A stretch of DNA of 64,000 nucleotides from Taibaiella sp. (lineage in GTDB: Bacteria; Bacteroidota; Bacteroidia; Chitinophagales; Chitinophagaceae). Below, piece after piece: positions 28,908 to 39,475 of this stretch. The stretch is taken from contig JAHBTQ010000002.1 in the NCBI GenBank assembly GCA_019638495.1, positions 1 through 64,000 on the forward strand, given 5' to 3'. A program made the translations under genes and the position numbers. Every line of letters starts with the position of its first letter. Position 1 is the stretch's first letter. The notes beneath the pieces were generated by a model. That model did not search any database. It was not told the origin of the DNA and saw only the letters and a program-made list of their open reading frames with translations.

Positions 28908-31900
28908 TTATTGCTCCATTACAAAGTGGAACACTTTCTGTTCGCCATCTGTGCGCAGAGTGAGCAAATACATGCCGTTCGCCAGGTTGTTTTCCAGTGT
29001 TATCCTGCTTTCCAGGTGGCCGTTCTTGACCTTCACCACGCCGCGGAATACCACTTGACCCAACATGTCGGTTACGTCAACATTCACATCTTCGTCCTTA
29101 CCTGATGCCAGATTGCCGCTTATCGTAAATGTTCCCTTGTTCGGGTTCGGTACCAATCTCAGGTCGCTGATAGTTGCAGCAGTTTGCGTTGTGCTCAGTG
29201 GCGCTACACCTATGAAGAACCAATCCACCGTGCCGATGTTGTGACATACGCCGCTACTAATAACCGATACAGAAATTGAATCGTAGTCGTTGAATATAGC
29301 AGTGTACGTTGACGATGTTACGCCCGGTACCAATATTCCATTTACTTTCCATTGGAACGTCGGGTCAGGGCCTGCATCAGTAGCCCAGGCATGTAAAGTA
29401 GCCGGCTTGCCTGCTGCAACGATAGAGCCTGGCACAGGCGTAATAGTTACTGTTGGTATCTTAATTGAATCCACACTCATCGTTACGTCGCCGCTTAGTA
29501 CCGTGTTCGTTGTGCGGCAGCGATAGTTACTTGTCATCTGCAGGTTCACAATATCTCCATTCAGTGGCACATATGTAAACGTAGGACCGAATGCTGCAGT
29601 TGAACCATTCACCAACCATGTGTAGGATGGGGTAGTGCCACCATATACAGGAGCTGCTGTAAACGTTACAGGGTTGAACTGACACACAGTGTCGCTTGGT
29701 GAGCTTATTACACCTGCAATCGGAGTCGCAGAAGGCATTACGGTCAGCAACTGTGTACCTGTTGCTGCTGTTGAAGCGACACAAGTGTAGTTGCTCGTCA
29801 TGGTAACTGTAACGACGTCACCATTAGCAGGGATGTAGCTATAATTGTTTGCAGTACTTACAAATACACCATTCACCTTCCACGCAAATGTCGGTGCTGT
29901 GCCGCCAAATGTAGGCGTCGCTGTCATTGCTACTGTCTCGCCCTCGCATACGCTGTCGTTAGGTGCAGTAGCAATTGTTACAGCCGGCGTTACCAGTGGG
30001 TTCACTACAATGGTTGCAGCTCCCGCCATGTTGCGCTTACATCCGCTGGTAATGTTGGTAGCCTGAACAGTATAGGTACCTGCCCCAGTATGCAGACCGA
30101 AGTCGAGCGGGAAGCCCGTGCCGCCAAGGAAGCCTGTAGCAGATGTGCCATAGTAAAGCTCATAGCTTACACCCGGCTGCGAGCCGCTCAGGTTCACGTG
30201 CACACCTGCAGCTCCGGCGCAGTAGTTGCCACCGCCTGTTACATTAAATACTTGTGGAAGTGGCTGCACAGTAACCACGCGGGTAGCAGTACAACCAGAA
30301 CCCGGATACGTATAGCTGATGGTTACTACACCCAACGATACGGAAGTTGCATATCCGCTTATTGGGTCTATTGTAGCAATTGCCGGATTGCTGCTGCTCC
30401 AGAATCCACCGGTAGATGTTGTGGTGAACGTATTCGAAGCGCCCATGCATATATGCGGGTTGCCGGTTATTGGTGCTGGAGTTGCATCCACCGTCATCAC
30501 TACTGTCGACTTACAACCTGTAAACAGCATGTATGTTACGGTGGTTGTGCCGGCGCTAACACCTGTAAACGTCGTAGAGCTGAAAGTTGGTCCGATTGGT
30601 CCAAATACAGAGCCTACCGCGGTAGCGCTGCTTGACCATACACCACCCGGTGTTGCATTGTTCAGAATTGTAGTAGACTGCTCACAAACATGGAATGTTC
30701 CTGTTATCGGTGCAGGCAGTGGGTTCACTGTAATTGTGTGAACATTAAAGCAACCTGTGCCTACCATGTATGTGATCACAGCTGTTCCCGGAGAGATACC
30801 GGCTACGGCACCGCTAAGCGGGTCTACAGTTGCACGGGCAGTGTTGCTGCTGCTCCATGTGCCGCCAGCTACAGGGCAGGAGAGTATTGTAGTGTCATTT
30901 ACACAGACAGTCGGTATGCCGCCTATCACACTCGGAAGCGTTATCACCTCTACAGTGTCCACAGTATTACAGCCAGTACCCAGTGTATACGTCACAGGAA
31001 TATAACCTGCCATGATACCGCTTACCACACCGGTTATCGGATTGATAGTTCCATACACCATCGAAGTTGGTGTCTGGCTCCATACTCCGCCTGCCGGTCC
31101 GCTGTACAAGTTTGTTGCGAAGCCCGCACATACTGTAGTCATACCGGATATCGGTGCCGGGTTGGCATGGTCAGTAATCCCTGATACAGCTACGCAGCCT
31201 GTAGGCATAGTATATGAAATGATATTTGTGCCCGGAGTCAGCGCCGTGTATATGCCGGTTGTTGCGCCGATAGTACCTACAGCCGGATTACTTACAGACC
31301 AAATGCCGCCAGGCGTTGGGTTCGTAAATGTCGTCTGGTCGTTGACACAGATGTCAGTTATGCCTATGTTGTTTGACGGCACAGGGTTCACCGTTACATC
31401 AGTCGACCGCATACACGTCGTAGGAAGCGTGTAGGTGATCTGTGTAACTCCTGCGCTATTACCTGTCACATCTCCTGTCGAAGCATCAACGTAAGCAATG
31501 CCTGGTGCGGCGGAACTCCATGCGCCACCCGCAGGGCCACTCGTTAAAGCTGTTGTGAGGCCTTCGCAGACTTGCAATACACCGGTAATAGTATCAGGCA
31601 ATGGATTCACCGTTACTATGAACTGTGCATTACAGCCTGAGCCTACGAGCACATAGCTCATTACCACTGTGCCCGCAGAGATACCATTTACAATACCCGT
31701 TACTGAGCCAATCGTTGCAATAGTATTATTGCCGCTGGTCCAGGTACCGCCAGGTGTGGTGTTCGTAAGCACCATTGTCGATGCTTCACAAACCTGTGGT
31801 GTGCCGGTAGTGCTGCTTGGTATGTTGTTCACTGTCATCTGCAGTTCAGATGCACAGCCTGTCGACAGTGTGTATGTTACTTTGCCTGTACCAACCGAAG

Positions 31901-34900
31901 CGCCGATCACCTTGCCACTATAAGCATCAACCAGTGGCAATACAAACGGATTGCTTGTTGTCCATACACCGCCGGTAATGATGTTACCCAGTGTAACCGT
32001 GTCATAGAGACAAATGCTCGAGTCGCCAGTAATTGGGTAAGGTGCGAGAATGATCTGGATATCCTTCGTTACTTCACATCCATAGGTTGCCATGTACGTG
32101 AGTGTTGCTGTGCCCACTCCAGTGCCCGTTGCCGTACCCGTTACAGGGTCTACTGTAAAGATCGATGTGTTGCTCGATGTCCACGTGCCACCTCCAGGCG
32201 AACTGAAGTAAGTTGTAGACGTCAGGTTACAGAAGCCTGAGCTACCCACGATTGGTGAAGGGAACGCATGTACGGTAGCAGTTACCCCGATTGCGCATCC
32301 TGTTGGGAATGTATACGAGATATTTGCAGTGCCAAGGGCCGAGCCGGATACTACACCGGCAGCGCTAATTGGTGCTACTGCTGTGTTGCTGCTGCTCCAT
32401 GTGCCGCCTGTGCTGGTAGTTGCCAGTGTTTGCGTGCGTCCGATACAGACATCCAGAGACCCGGTAATTGGCGCAGGTATTGCATTCACAGTTACCACTG
32501 CCGACCTTGTACAACCAATACCCTGAGTATAAACTACTGTTGCAGTGCCTGCTGTTACGCCCAGCACGTCACCGGTTACCGGGTTCACAGAAACATTTGC
32601 AGAACCGCTGCCCCATGTGCCACCGCCCGGTGAGCTGCTCAGTGTTGTAGTGGCGTTTTCACATACTACTGCTGTTCCCGAAATAATGGAAGGCAGTGCA
32701 TATACGGTTACTACTACGGTAGAAGCGCACAGTGTAGGTAGTGTGTAGCTGATTGTTGCGGTACCAGGAGTTACGCCCGTTACTACACCTCCAGATGTTA
32801 CCGTTGCAATAGCGGTATTGCTGCTGCTCCATCCACCCGAGCCAGATGCGTTCGAGAGGGTAGTAGTAGCACCCTGGCATACTTGTGCCGTTCCTGTTAT
32901 TGGCAATGGCAGTGGGTTCACTGAAGCTACTGCGGAAACAAAGCACCCTGTCCCCAGCGTGTAGGTAACAGTTGTAGTGCCGCTGCTTATGCCGCAGAAG
33001 ATACCGGTTGTTACGTCTATTGTGCCTATCGATGCATTACTACTCATCCATGTTCCACCTGTTGCTGAGTTCGACAGTGCGCTGCACTGTCCGATACATG
33101 CATTCAATGCTCCGCCTATAGAACCCGGCAATGCATATACTGTTACCTGCGCAGTTGCACGACATGTCGTAGAAGGATCGGTATAGCTGATAAGCGCTGT
33201 GCCTGCGGCGTTGCCGGTCACTTCGCCCATACCAACTCCTATTGAAGTTACTGACGCGATAGTGGATGGGACAGATGTCCATATGCCACCGGCAGTAGTG
33301 CTGTTAAGTGTTGTGGTTGACCCAACGCAAGTAGTCAGTGTACCTGTAATAGGGTTAGGTGGTGTGTTCACCGTTACTGTTCGTGTGCTTACGCAACCTG
33401 TACCCAGTGTATAGGTTACGCTTACTGTTCCTGCAGATCCACCTGTAATTACTCCCAATGATGATATTGATGCACTACCTGTACCGGCAGTGATAGTCCA
33501 TGTGCCACCACTTGGTGCGCATGCCACTGTTGTAGTGCCGCCCGGACAAAGGTTAGCTCCACCTGAGATGATACCCGGCAATGCATACACGGTAACAACT
33601 GCCGTTCTGCGGCAGCCCGCTGTCGATGTATAGGAAACAATCACTGTGCCGGCAGTTGTTCCTGAAAGGATACCGGTAGAAGATCCTATTGTCGCTGAGC
33701 CTGTGCCACCACCTACTGACCATGTGCCACCCGGAGGTGTACATCCTAGTGCAGTAGTCTGACCAACGCAGGTTGTAAGTACACCTGTTATAGCTCCAGG
33801 TAGAGGATTTACTGTGGCTGTGGCGTTAATAGCACATCCTGTTGGTAGCGTATAGGTTACATTCACTGTTCCCGGTGTAATACCACCCAGTGTGCCGCCT
33901 CCGGTGCTAATAGTACCTACAGTTGTTGGTGCAGACATCCATGTGCCGCCGGCAGGGCTTCCGGTGAGCGAAAGTGTTGAACCTTCGCAAACCTGTAGTG
34001 CAGAACCTGATGGCGTAATACCCGTAGGTAGTCCATTTATCAAAAGCGTTACTGTGCGATAGCAACCTGTAGGTAACGTATAAGTCACAGTAGTTGTACC
34101 TGCGAAAGCACCGCAAGCAATGCCTGTCGTAGTGCCGATTGTTGCATTGCCGTTACTTGTGCTCCAGGTGCCACCTGCAGGCGTGCTGGTAAGTGTAGTA
34201 CATGTGCCCACACATACGTTAGCGCCTCCAAGAATGGTTGATGGTGCTGAGTTTACAGTCATTACCACTGTCCTGCGGCAACCACTCGAGAGCGAGTAGC
34301 TGATGGTAGCAGTTCCCGCAGTGAGTCCGCCCGTTGCAACTCCACTTGTTGATCCTATTGAAACAACAGACGTAAGGTCGCTCTGCCATGTGCCACCTGC
34401 AGGTGAGCTGCCGAGCGTTGTTGTTGCTCCCTGGCATATAGACAGCGTGCCGGTAATACCACCTGGCAGGCTATTTACTGTCGCCACGGCCGTAGTGATA
34501 CAACCCGTACCAAGAGAGTAGGTTACTATTGTTGTGCCGTTCGTCAATCCACAGAAGGTGCCGGTTGTAACATCTATTGTGCCGATAGCAGGAGCGCTAA
34601 CGCTCCATGTTCCACCTGCCGATGCATTGGTAAGGGTAGTGCAGTTTCCTGTACATACGCTTAGCGTGCCACCTATTGCTCCTGGCAGCGTGTTTACTGT
34701 CACAACTGCTGTCGCCGCACATCCTGAAACTGTGTATGAAACTGTACAAGTGCCCGGTCCTGAACCACCGTAGAAGCCTGGGCTAAGTAGCGTCAGTATA
34801 CCTCCGCATCCTGTAGACCATGTTCCGCCTGAAGTGATGCTGCTTAGTGCTGTTGTTCCGCCAACGCAGATACCCAGGCTTCCCGTTATTGGCGCTGGTC

Positions 34901-37900
34901 CTGCATTGACTGTAACTACTTTTCCTACGCCGCAGCCAGATGCCAATGTGTAGGATATTGTCGTTGTTCCTGCTCCAGTACCTGTGACGTTACCTGTGGC
35001 GCTCACGGTTGCAACGCCCGTAGCCATGGTGCTCCATACACCACCTGCTGGTGTACTTGTCCATGCAGTCGTCTCGCCAACGCATACTGTTGACGTTCCC
35101 ACGATTGCTGTAGGAAGCGCTGTAGCAGTCACCACAGTAGTAACGTAACAACCTGACGGTGGCGTATAAGTAATTGTGGCAGTACCAGCAGTTCCCGCGG
35201 TCCATGTTCCTGTTGTTGCACCAATACTTGCTGAAGCGCCGCTCGATGACCAGGTTCCACCCGGTGTAGCATTACTCAGTGTTGCTGTACTGCCCGAACA
35301 TAGTGTCGTTGTGCCGGTTATGGCGGCAGTAGCAGCATTAACTGTAAGTGTCGCTACCGAAATACATCCGCTCGGCAGCGTGTAGGTTACTGTACAAGTT
35401 CCGGGAGCCAATGCAGTTACGAGTCCGGTACCCAAACCTACGGAAGCAATTGTTGGGCAAGCAAGGCTCCAGGTTCCGCCCGAGGTCGAGTGATATAACG
35501 TATTTGTTTGACCAACGCAAAGTGGCACGTTGCCGGTAATTGCCGGTGGTGCAGGGGTCACGGTTATTACCGCCGTGTCCGTACAGCCTGCACTTACCGC
35601 ATATGTGATGATACAAGTGCCGGTACCTACGCCTGTCACCACGCCTGTGCTTGCGTTAATTGATAATACGGTTGGGCAGGCAGCTGTCCAGGTGCCACCC
35701 GGCGATGCCGTTGACATAGCAATAGTTGAACCCACACATACAGAGCTTGGCCCAACAATTGGTGGTGCTGCAGAAACAACTGTTACAACCAGTTGAGCAG
35801 CACAGCCGCCTACTGTGTACTTAATTGTCGTAGTGCCCGGAGTTGAACCCATAACAATACCCGTCAATGCACCGACTGACGCGACAGTAACAGGAGTGCT
35901 GGTCCAGAGACCGCCTGGTGTTGTGCTGGACAGTGAAATGGTTGCGCCGACGCATACACTTGTAGGCCCGCTAATTGCTGATGGGAATGGATTCACCGTC
36001 ATGATCTTTGTTGCATAGCAACCGCCACCCATATCGTAGGTGACCACTCCGGTGCCCACGGCCACACCGGTTACAACGCCGGTGCTGCTGCCCACAGTGA
36101 TATTGCCTGATGAAGTGTGCCAGCTACCACCCGCTACCGAGTTCGCAAGGCTGGTGCTGGTGCCAATACAGACGGTTGAAAGTCCGGTTATGGATGCTGG
36201 TGTAGGTGTCACCGTAACAGTGGAGACGTCAATACACCCAAGTACGTGGTAGGTAATGTTTGCTGTACCCGCCGATCCGCCGGATACGACGCCCGTACTA
36301 GATCCCACCGTTGCCACTGATAGGTTACTACTGCTCCACGTACCGCCGGTTGTGGCATTGGATAGCGTCGTAGTGTAACCGGTACAGACGAATAAGCTAC
36401 CGGTAGTGGGGGTGCCTAGTGAGAAGACAGTTACGGTAATCGGTATCGTATCACTCGGACACCCGGCTACCGATTGCATCACCCAATACGTAGTTGTTCC
36501 CACAGCAGTCGTCGATGGGGTAGGAGCTGTTGTTGATCCGGCACTTGGCAAACTCGTAAACCATCTTATAGTTCCGATGCCTGACGCTGTTAGTGGCGTC
36601 GCAGTAGCACCCAGGCAATAAGATAGGCTTGTTGTCGTCGTTGGTGGAGGCGTTGTGCCCGGAGGCATCACAGTCAGCAAAAAGGTTTTGCCAGAGCAGC
36701 CAGAAAGGGTAGTAGTACCTGTAATAGTATAGGTTATTGGGCTGGTGATTGAACTAACTGATATAGTGTTTGTCAGACCCGTTGTTGCAGCAAGGTAAGT
36801 TGACGGCGCCCATGTCCATGTACTACCAAACCAGTCTGCACTTGCGCCGTTCGTAATGCTACATGCGAGTGTACTACCCGAAAATGAACAAGACGTAACT
36901 GTGTCCGTAGTATCTCTTGCTATACCATTCACGATCAGTTGTGGGTTGGCAATGGAGCTATCTATACCTGTTAAACCGTTGAAGATGTAGGTGTAGTTGA
37001 TTTCTGTACTGTCGCCGGCAGCAATGTTGCCGCAATTGAAGATAAGACCTATGGCCACGTCACCGGTCAATGAGCCGGAGAACGTAAAACCACCAAGGCC
37101 ACTGGAATACAAAGTGGCCAGGTTGTTGGCGGTAGACATTGGCCATCCTGAATGTATATAACATTTCGCGCGGCAGTCTTTAGTTGCCAGCGACAATGTT
37201 TGAGTAGTGTAAAGAGTTCCTGTTGCCGTAACCATTACCCTGTGCAGGTAGTCATTCTGGTAGTTAATTACGTTGCTTGTTGTGAATGAGCCGCCCGGAG
37301 CCGTTTGGTCATTATCAGGGTCGGTCTCGCGTATATAATACACACCGGTAAGTGTAGACCCGCTCACGTTCTTAAGCTTCACGTTCATGTTTACCCATGA
37401 GGCATTCGTGTCCAGAGTGGTGCGCTGTGTGATCTGAAGGGCTCCACTTGCTGCACTACCGCTCCATATGCCTATTGTCTTTCCAGATGGGTTTAGGTAG
37501 GCGCTATTAGTACCGGTAAGGCCGGCAGCTCCTGCAAAACCGGACGCACCCGACGTCCAATAGTATTGCATCTGCGCCTCACTGTGCTGTCCATTCACTT
37601 GTATGCCCCATCCTTCGTATGGTGTGCCCGGCATCGAGTAGTCGCCGAAAAATGCGGGACTACCAGTAGTCCAGCCGTCATGTCCGGCGTCAAACACCAT
37701 CATGAGACGTTGGTTTGATGTCGTGGTACTACCGGCTGCCGGATCCCAAAACGTAAACGAAGGAGAATTGCAATGGTACACACCTGTTGGCGGCAACACA
37801 GTAGACCCGAGCGCTCCATTAGGCGCGACTCCCACTTCTACCCATTTGCCTTTCAGAAAGATCTGGTCACCCACCATTTGAGCAATAGCAGACTGGTTCA

Positions 37901-37955
37901 TCGACAGGGCCATAAAGGCAACCATGATACTTACGTGTGTAAATATTCTTTTCAT
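28908..37955 (-). CDS. Giant T9SS surface protein with about 28 Ig-like repeats
   Basis: The protein has 3015 residues. A signal peptide (1-26, QSAIAQ) is followed by a unique N-terminal region (about 27-510) with no clear family, rich in Gly/Ser/Thr and aromatic residues. About 28 Ig-like (Big-type) repeats of about 78 residues follow (about 510-2690). Each has a first strand ending in Cys (ITG...C.G.T..L), a GGxWSS core and usually a second Cys near its end, suggesting a disulfide per domain. Three longer Ig/PKD-like domains (about 2700-2925, with FAWKVNG/YTWLVNG/FQWKVNG) and a T9SS sorting domain (about 2930-3015, PNPNKGTF) complete it. It is probably a long surface fibre or adhesin (inference). 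It is a single-gene unit with its own terminator. Confidence 0.9.
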   Translation of the reverse strand: MKRIFTHVSIMVAFMALSMNQSAIAQMVGDQIFLKGKWVEVGVAPNGALGSTVLPPTGVYHCNSPSFTFWDPAAGSTTTSNQRLMMVFDAGHDGWTTGSPAFFGDYSMPGTPYEGWGIQVNGQHSEAQMQYYWTSGASGFAGAAGLTGTNSAYLNPSGKTIGIWSGSAASGALQITQRTTLDTNASWVNMNVKLKNVSGSTLTGVYYIRETDPDNDQTAPGGSFTTSNVINYQNDYLHRVMVTATGTLYTTQTLSLATKDCRAKCYIHSGWPMSTANNLATLYSSGLGGFTFSGSLTGDVAIGLIFNCGNIAAGDSTEINYTYIFNGLTGIDSSIANPQLIVNGIARDTTDTVTSCSFSGSTLACSITNGASADWFGSTWTWAPSTYLAATTGLTNTISVSSITSPITYTITGTTTLSGCSGKTFLLTVMPPGTTPPPTTTTSLSYCLGATATPLTASGIGTIRWFTSLPSAGSTTAPTPSTTAVGTTTYWVMQSVAGCPSDTIPITVTVFSLGTPTTGSLFVCTGYTTTLSNATTGGTWSSSNLSVATVGSSTGVVSGGSAGTANITYHVLGCIDVSTVTVTPTPASITGLSTVCIGTSTSLANSVAGGSWHTSSGNITVGSSTGVVTGVAVGTGVVTYDMGGGCYATKIMTVNPFPSAISGPTSVCVGATISLSSTTPGGLWTSTPVTVASVGALTGIVMGSTPGTTTIKYTVGGCAAQLVVTVVSAAPPIVGPSSVCVGSTIAMSTASPGGTWTAACPTVLSINASTGVVTGVGTGTCIITYAVSAGCTDTAVITVTPAPPAITGNVPLCVGQTNTLYHSTSGGTWSLACPTIASVGLGTGLVTALAPGTCTVTYTLPSGCISVATLTVNAATAAITGTTTLCSGSTATLSNATPGGTWSSSGASASIGATTGTWTAGTAGTATITYTPPSGCYVTTVVTATALPTAIVGTSTVCVGETTAWTSTPAGGVWSTMATGVATVSATGNVTGTGAGTTTISYTLASGCGVGKVVTVNAGPAPITGSLGICVGGTTALSSITSGGTWSTGCGGILTLLSPGFYGGSGPGTCTVSYTVSGCAATAVVTVNTLPGAIGGTLSVCTGNCTTLTNASAGGTWSVSAPAIGTIDVTTGTFCGLTNGTTIVTYSLGTGCITTAVATVNSLPGGITGTLSICQGATTTLGSSPAGGTWQSDLTSVVSIGSTSGVATGGLTAGTATISYSLSSGCRRTVVMTVNSAPSTILGGANVCVGTCTTLTSTPAGGTWSTSNGNATIGTTTGIACGAFAGTTTVTYTLPTGCYRTVTLLINGLPTGITPSGSALQVCEGSTLSLTGSPAGGTWMSAPTTVGTISTGGGTLGGITPGTVNVTYTLPTGCAINATATVNPLPGAITGVLTTCVGQTTALGCTPPGGTWSVGGGTGSATIGSSTGILSGTTAGTVIVSYTSTAGCRRTAVVTVYALPGIISGGANLCPGGTTTVACAPSGGTWTITAGTGSASISSLGVITGGSAGTVSVTYTLGTGCVSTRTVTVNTPPNPITGTLTTCVGSTTTLNSTTAGGIWTSVPSTIASVTSIGVGMGEVTGNAAGTALISYTDPSTTCRATAQVTVYALPGSIGGALNACIGQCSALSNSATGGTWMSSNASIGTIDVTTGIFCGISSGTTTVTYTLGTGCFVSAVASVNPLPLPITGTAQVCQGATTTLSNASGSGGWSSSNTAIATVTSGGVVTGVTPGTATISYTLPTLCASTVVVTVYALPSIISGTAVVCENATTTLSSSPGGGTWGSGSANVSVNPVTGDVLGVTAGTATVVYTQGIGCTRSAVVTVNAIPAPITGSLDVCIGRTQTLATTSTGGTWSSSNTAVAPISAAGVVSGSALGTANISYTFPTGCAIGVTATVHAFPSPIVGSSGFCNLTSTTYFSSPGGGTWTSSNTSIFTVDPVTGTATGTGVGTATLTYMATYGCEVTKDIQIILAPYPITGDSSICLYDTVTLGNIITGGVWTTSNPFVLPLVDAYSGKVIGASVGTGKVTYTLSTGCASELQMTVNNIPSSTTGTPQVCEASTMVLTNTTPGGTWTSGNNTIATIGSVTGIVNGISAGTVVMSYVLVGSGCNAQFIVTVNPLPDTITGVLQVCEGLTTALTSGPAGGAWSSAAPGIAYVDASTGDVTGNSAGVTQITYTLPTTCMRSTDVTVNPVPSNNIGITDICVNDQTTFTNPTPGGIWSVSNPAVGTIGATTGIYTALTPGTNIISYTMPTGCVAVSGITDHANPAPISGMTTVCAGFATNLYSGPAGGVWSQTPTSMVYGTINPITGVVSGIMAGYIPVTYTLGTGCNTVDTVEVITLPSVIGGIPTVCVNDTTILSCPVAGGTWSSSNTARATVDPLSGAVAGISPGTAVITYMVGTGCFNVHTITVNPLPAPITGTFHVCEQSTTILNNATPGGVWSSSATAVGSVFGPIGPTFSSTTFTGVSAGTTTVTYMLFTGCKSTVVMTVDATPAPITGNPHICMGASNTFTTTSTGGFWSSSNPAIATIDPISGYATSVSLGVVTISYTYPGSGCTATRVVTVQPLPQVFNVTGGGNYCAGAAGVHVNLSGSQPGVSYELYYGTSATGFLGGTGFPLDFGLHTGAGTYTVQATNITSGCKRNMAGAATIVVNPLVTPAVTIATAPNDSVCEGETVAMTATPTFGGTAPTFAWKVNGVFVSTANNYSYIPANGDVVTVTMTSNYTCVASTAATGTQLLTVMPSATPIAGVISSPSDTVCQFNPVTFTAAPVYGGTTPSYTWLVNGSTAAFGPTFTYVPLNGDIVNLQMTSNYRCRTTNTVLSGDVTMSVDSIKIPTVTITPVPGSIVAAGKPATLHAWATDAGPDPTFQWKVNGILVPGVTSSTYTAIFNDYDSISVSVISSGVCHNIGTVDWFFIGVAPLSTTQTAATISDLRLVPNPNKGTFTISGNLASGKDEDVNVDVTDMLGQVVFRGVVKVKNGHLESRITLENNLANGMYLLTLRTDGEQKVFHFVMEQ

Positions 37956-38215
37956 CTCTTACAATTAGTATTATAGACGTAACAAAGCTTCGCTTTAAAA
38001 ATAGTTATTTTTCATCAAAACTTAACTGTATTGTTTGAAGTTATTCCATTTTTTTTTAGCATTTAATCGCTAGTTAATCATTGCGAACTAATGCAAAAGC
38101 AGATAGGATAAATAGGTGGAATAGACCTAAACCAGAGTCATGGACCCTCTTATAATTGGCGCGTCTCTTTACCCGAATGTTAGTGACTTGTTCGAATTGT
38201 TTTTGGGGTAATATA
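37956..38215. other. Intergenic stretch upstream of the giant gene
   Basis: This AT-rich stretch separates the start of the giant gene from the terminator of the phosphate-uptake pair and should hold the giant gene's promoter. A small inverted repeat (aaagcttcgcttt, 37985-37997) is present. No exact TAnnTTTG element was found at a good distance. Confidence 0.4.
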
Positions 38216-38245
38216 AAAGGGCTGGTTATTTCTAACCAGCCCTTT
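38216..38245 (-). terminator. Terminator of the phosphate-transporter unit
   Basis: Arms aaagggctggtta and taaccagcccttt (13 bp) with a 4-nt loop. On the minus strand a T-rich tail (TTATATT) follows. It lies 22 bp after the end of the PiT gene. Confidence 0.85.
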
Positions 38246-38266
38246 GAGCAAAGTACACTAAAAAGG

Positions 38267-39466
38267 TTATTTAACAAATAAATTAACTATATAAAAGCAG
38301 GCAGCGGCTAACAATGCGCTTACAGGGATCGTTAATATCCAGGCCCACAATAAATTGAGCGTAACACCCCACCTTACTGCCGAAAGCCTTTTGGTGGCCC
38401 CAACACCAATAATTGAGCCGGTAATTGTATGCGTTGTGCTCACAGGGATCTTCAGATTTTCTGTAAGGAACAATGTTATAGCGCCTGCTGTCTCTGCGGC
38501 TACACCTTCAAATGGAGTCACTTTTGTTATCCTGGTCCCCATTGTCTTGATGATCTTCCACCCGCCGCTCATTGTACCCAGCGCAATTGCGGTATAGCAG
38601 GCAAGTGGCACCCAGGTTGGCATCTGGTCATAAGAGGAAATTTGACCTTCGCACATCAAAGCGGCGGTGATGATACCCATCACTTTTTGAGCGTCATTTC
38701 CTCCATGTCCCACACTGAAAATCGCAGACGAAACAAGCTGAAACCGTTTTAAGTAGAGGGTTGCACGGGCGGTATTTAGCGATCCGAGGATCATCGTAAA
38801 TGCGCTCATCACAAAGAGAATTAAACCGAGAAGTAGCCACTTAAGGTTCTTACTCTCAAGGAGCACATTTGCAATGTGGCTTTCATGATAGTTTTTCAGT
38901 TTTGCGGGGTCCGTCTCGATATTGTGGTAAAGGTAATACCCAACCAAAATCATGACCAGCAAAGAAATGAGCTTAGGTGTCAGACTTTTTCTAAACGAGT
39001 AAATGAACCAGAGGGAAATGACGAAGGCCATTATCATACCCACCATAGGTGCCAGTACTATGAAGCTTACTGTCTTAATAATTGGCTCAGAGCTGATGGC
39101 ACCAAATCCTCCATGTGCAATGGCAGCACCGGCAAACCCACCGATCAATGTGTGTGAAGAGCTTGATGGGATACCAAACCACCATGTTAGCAAGTTCCAG
39201 CTTATCGCAGCAATGAGGCCAGAAAGAATCACCGGTAGCGTAATAAACTCTTCGTGAACTGTCTTCGCCACTGTCTTTGCTACACCGTGGTCCTTAAATA
39301 TGAAGAAAGCGACAAAATTGAATATCGCTGCCCACGCAACGGCCTGTAGTGGGGTGAGGACCTTCGTTGAAACAACTGTGGCAATTGAGTTGGCTGCATC
39401 GTGAAATCCGTTGATGTAGTCAAAAAGAAATGCCAGGAAAAGAATTAATAATAATAAAAAGGACAT
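38267..39466 (-). CDS. Inorganic phosphate transporter, PiT family
   Basis: The protein has 399 residues with about ten transmembrane segments. Both PiT signatures are seen: an N-terminal DYINGFHDAANSIATVVSTK and a C-terminal GHGGNDAQK followed by PVSTTHTITGSIIGVGATKR. It imports inorganic phosphate, probably as a metal-phosphate complex, with cation symport across the inner membrane. It lies 9 bp after the DUF47 gene, a partner commonly paired with PiT. Confidence 0.93.
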   Translation of the reverse strand: MSFLLLLILFLAFLFDYINGFHDAANSIATVVSTKVLTPLQAVAWAAIFNFVAFFIFKDHGVAKTVAKTVHEEFITLPVILSGLIAAISWNLLTWWFGIPSSSSHTLIGGFAGAAIAHGGFGAISSEPIIKTVSFIVLAPMVGMIMAFVISLWFIYSFRKSLTPKLISLLVMILVGYYLYHNIETDPAKLKNYHESHIANVLLESKNLKWLLLGLILFVMSAFTMILGSLNTARATLYLKRFQLVSSAIFSVGHGGNDAQKVMGIITAALMCEGQISSYDQMPTWVPLACYTAIALGTMSGGWKIIKTMGTRITKVTPFEGVAAETAGAITLFLTENLKIPVSTTHTITGSIIGVGATKRLSAVRWGVTLNLLWAWILTIPVSALLAAACFYIVNLFVK

Positions 39467-39475
39467 AAATCGAGA

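Noticed and set aside
29290..36621. Many open frames of 60-180 codons on the strand opposite the giant Ig-repeat gene
   Set aside because: They arise from the biased codon use (Gly, Thr, Ser, Val) of the repeats, have no starts with ribosome sites, and their repeated Val/Pro/Ile-rich texts mirror the repeats of the real gene.
38074..38277. 67-codon minus-strand frame between the giant gene and the PiT gene
   Set aside because: It runs through the terminator hairpin and has no recognisable family.
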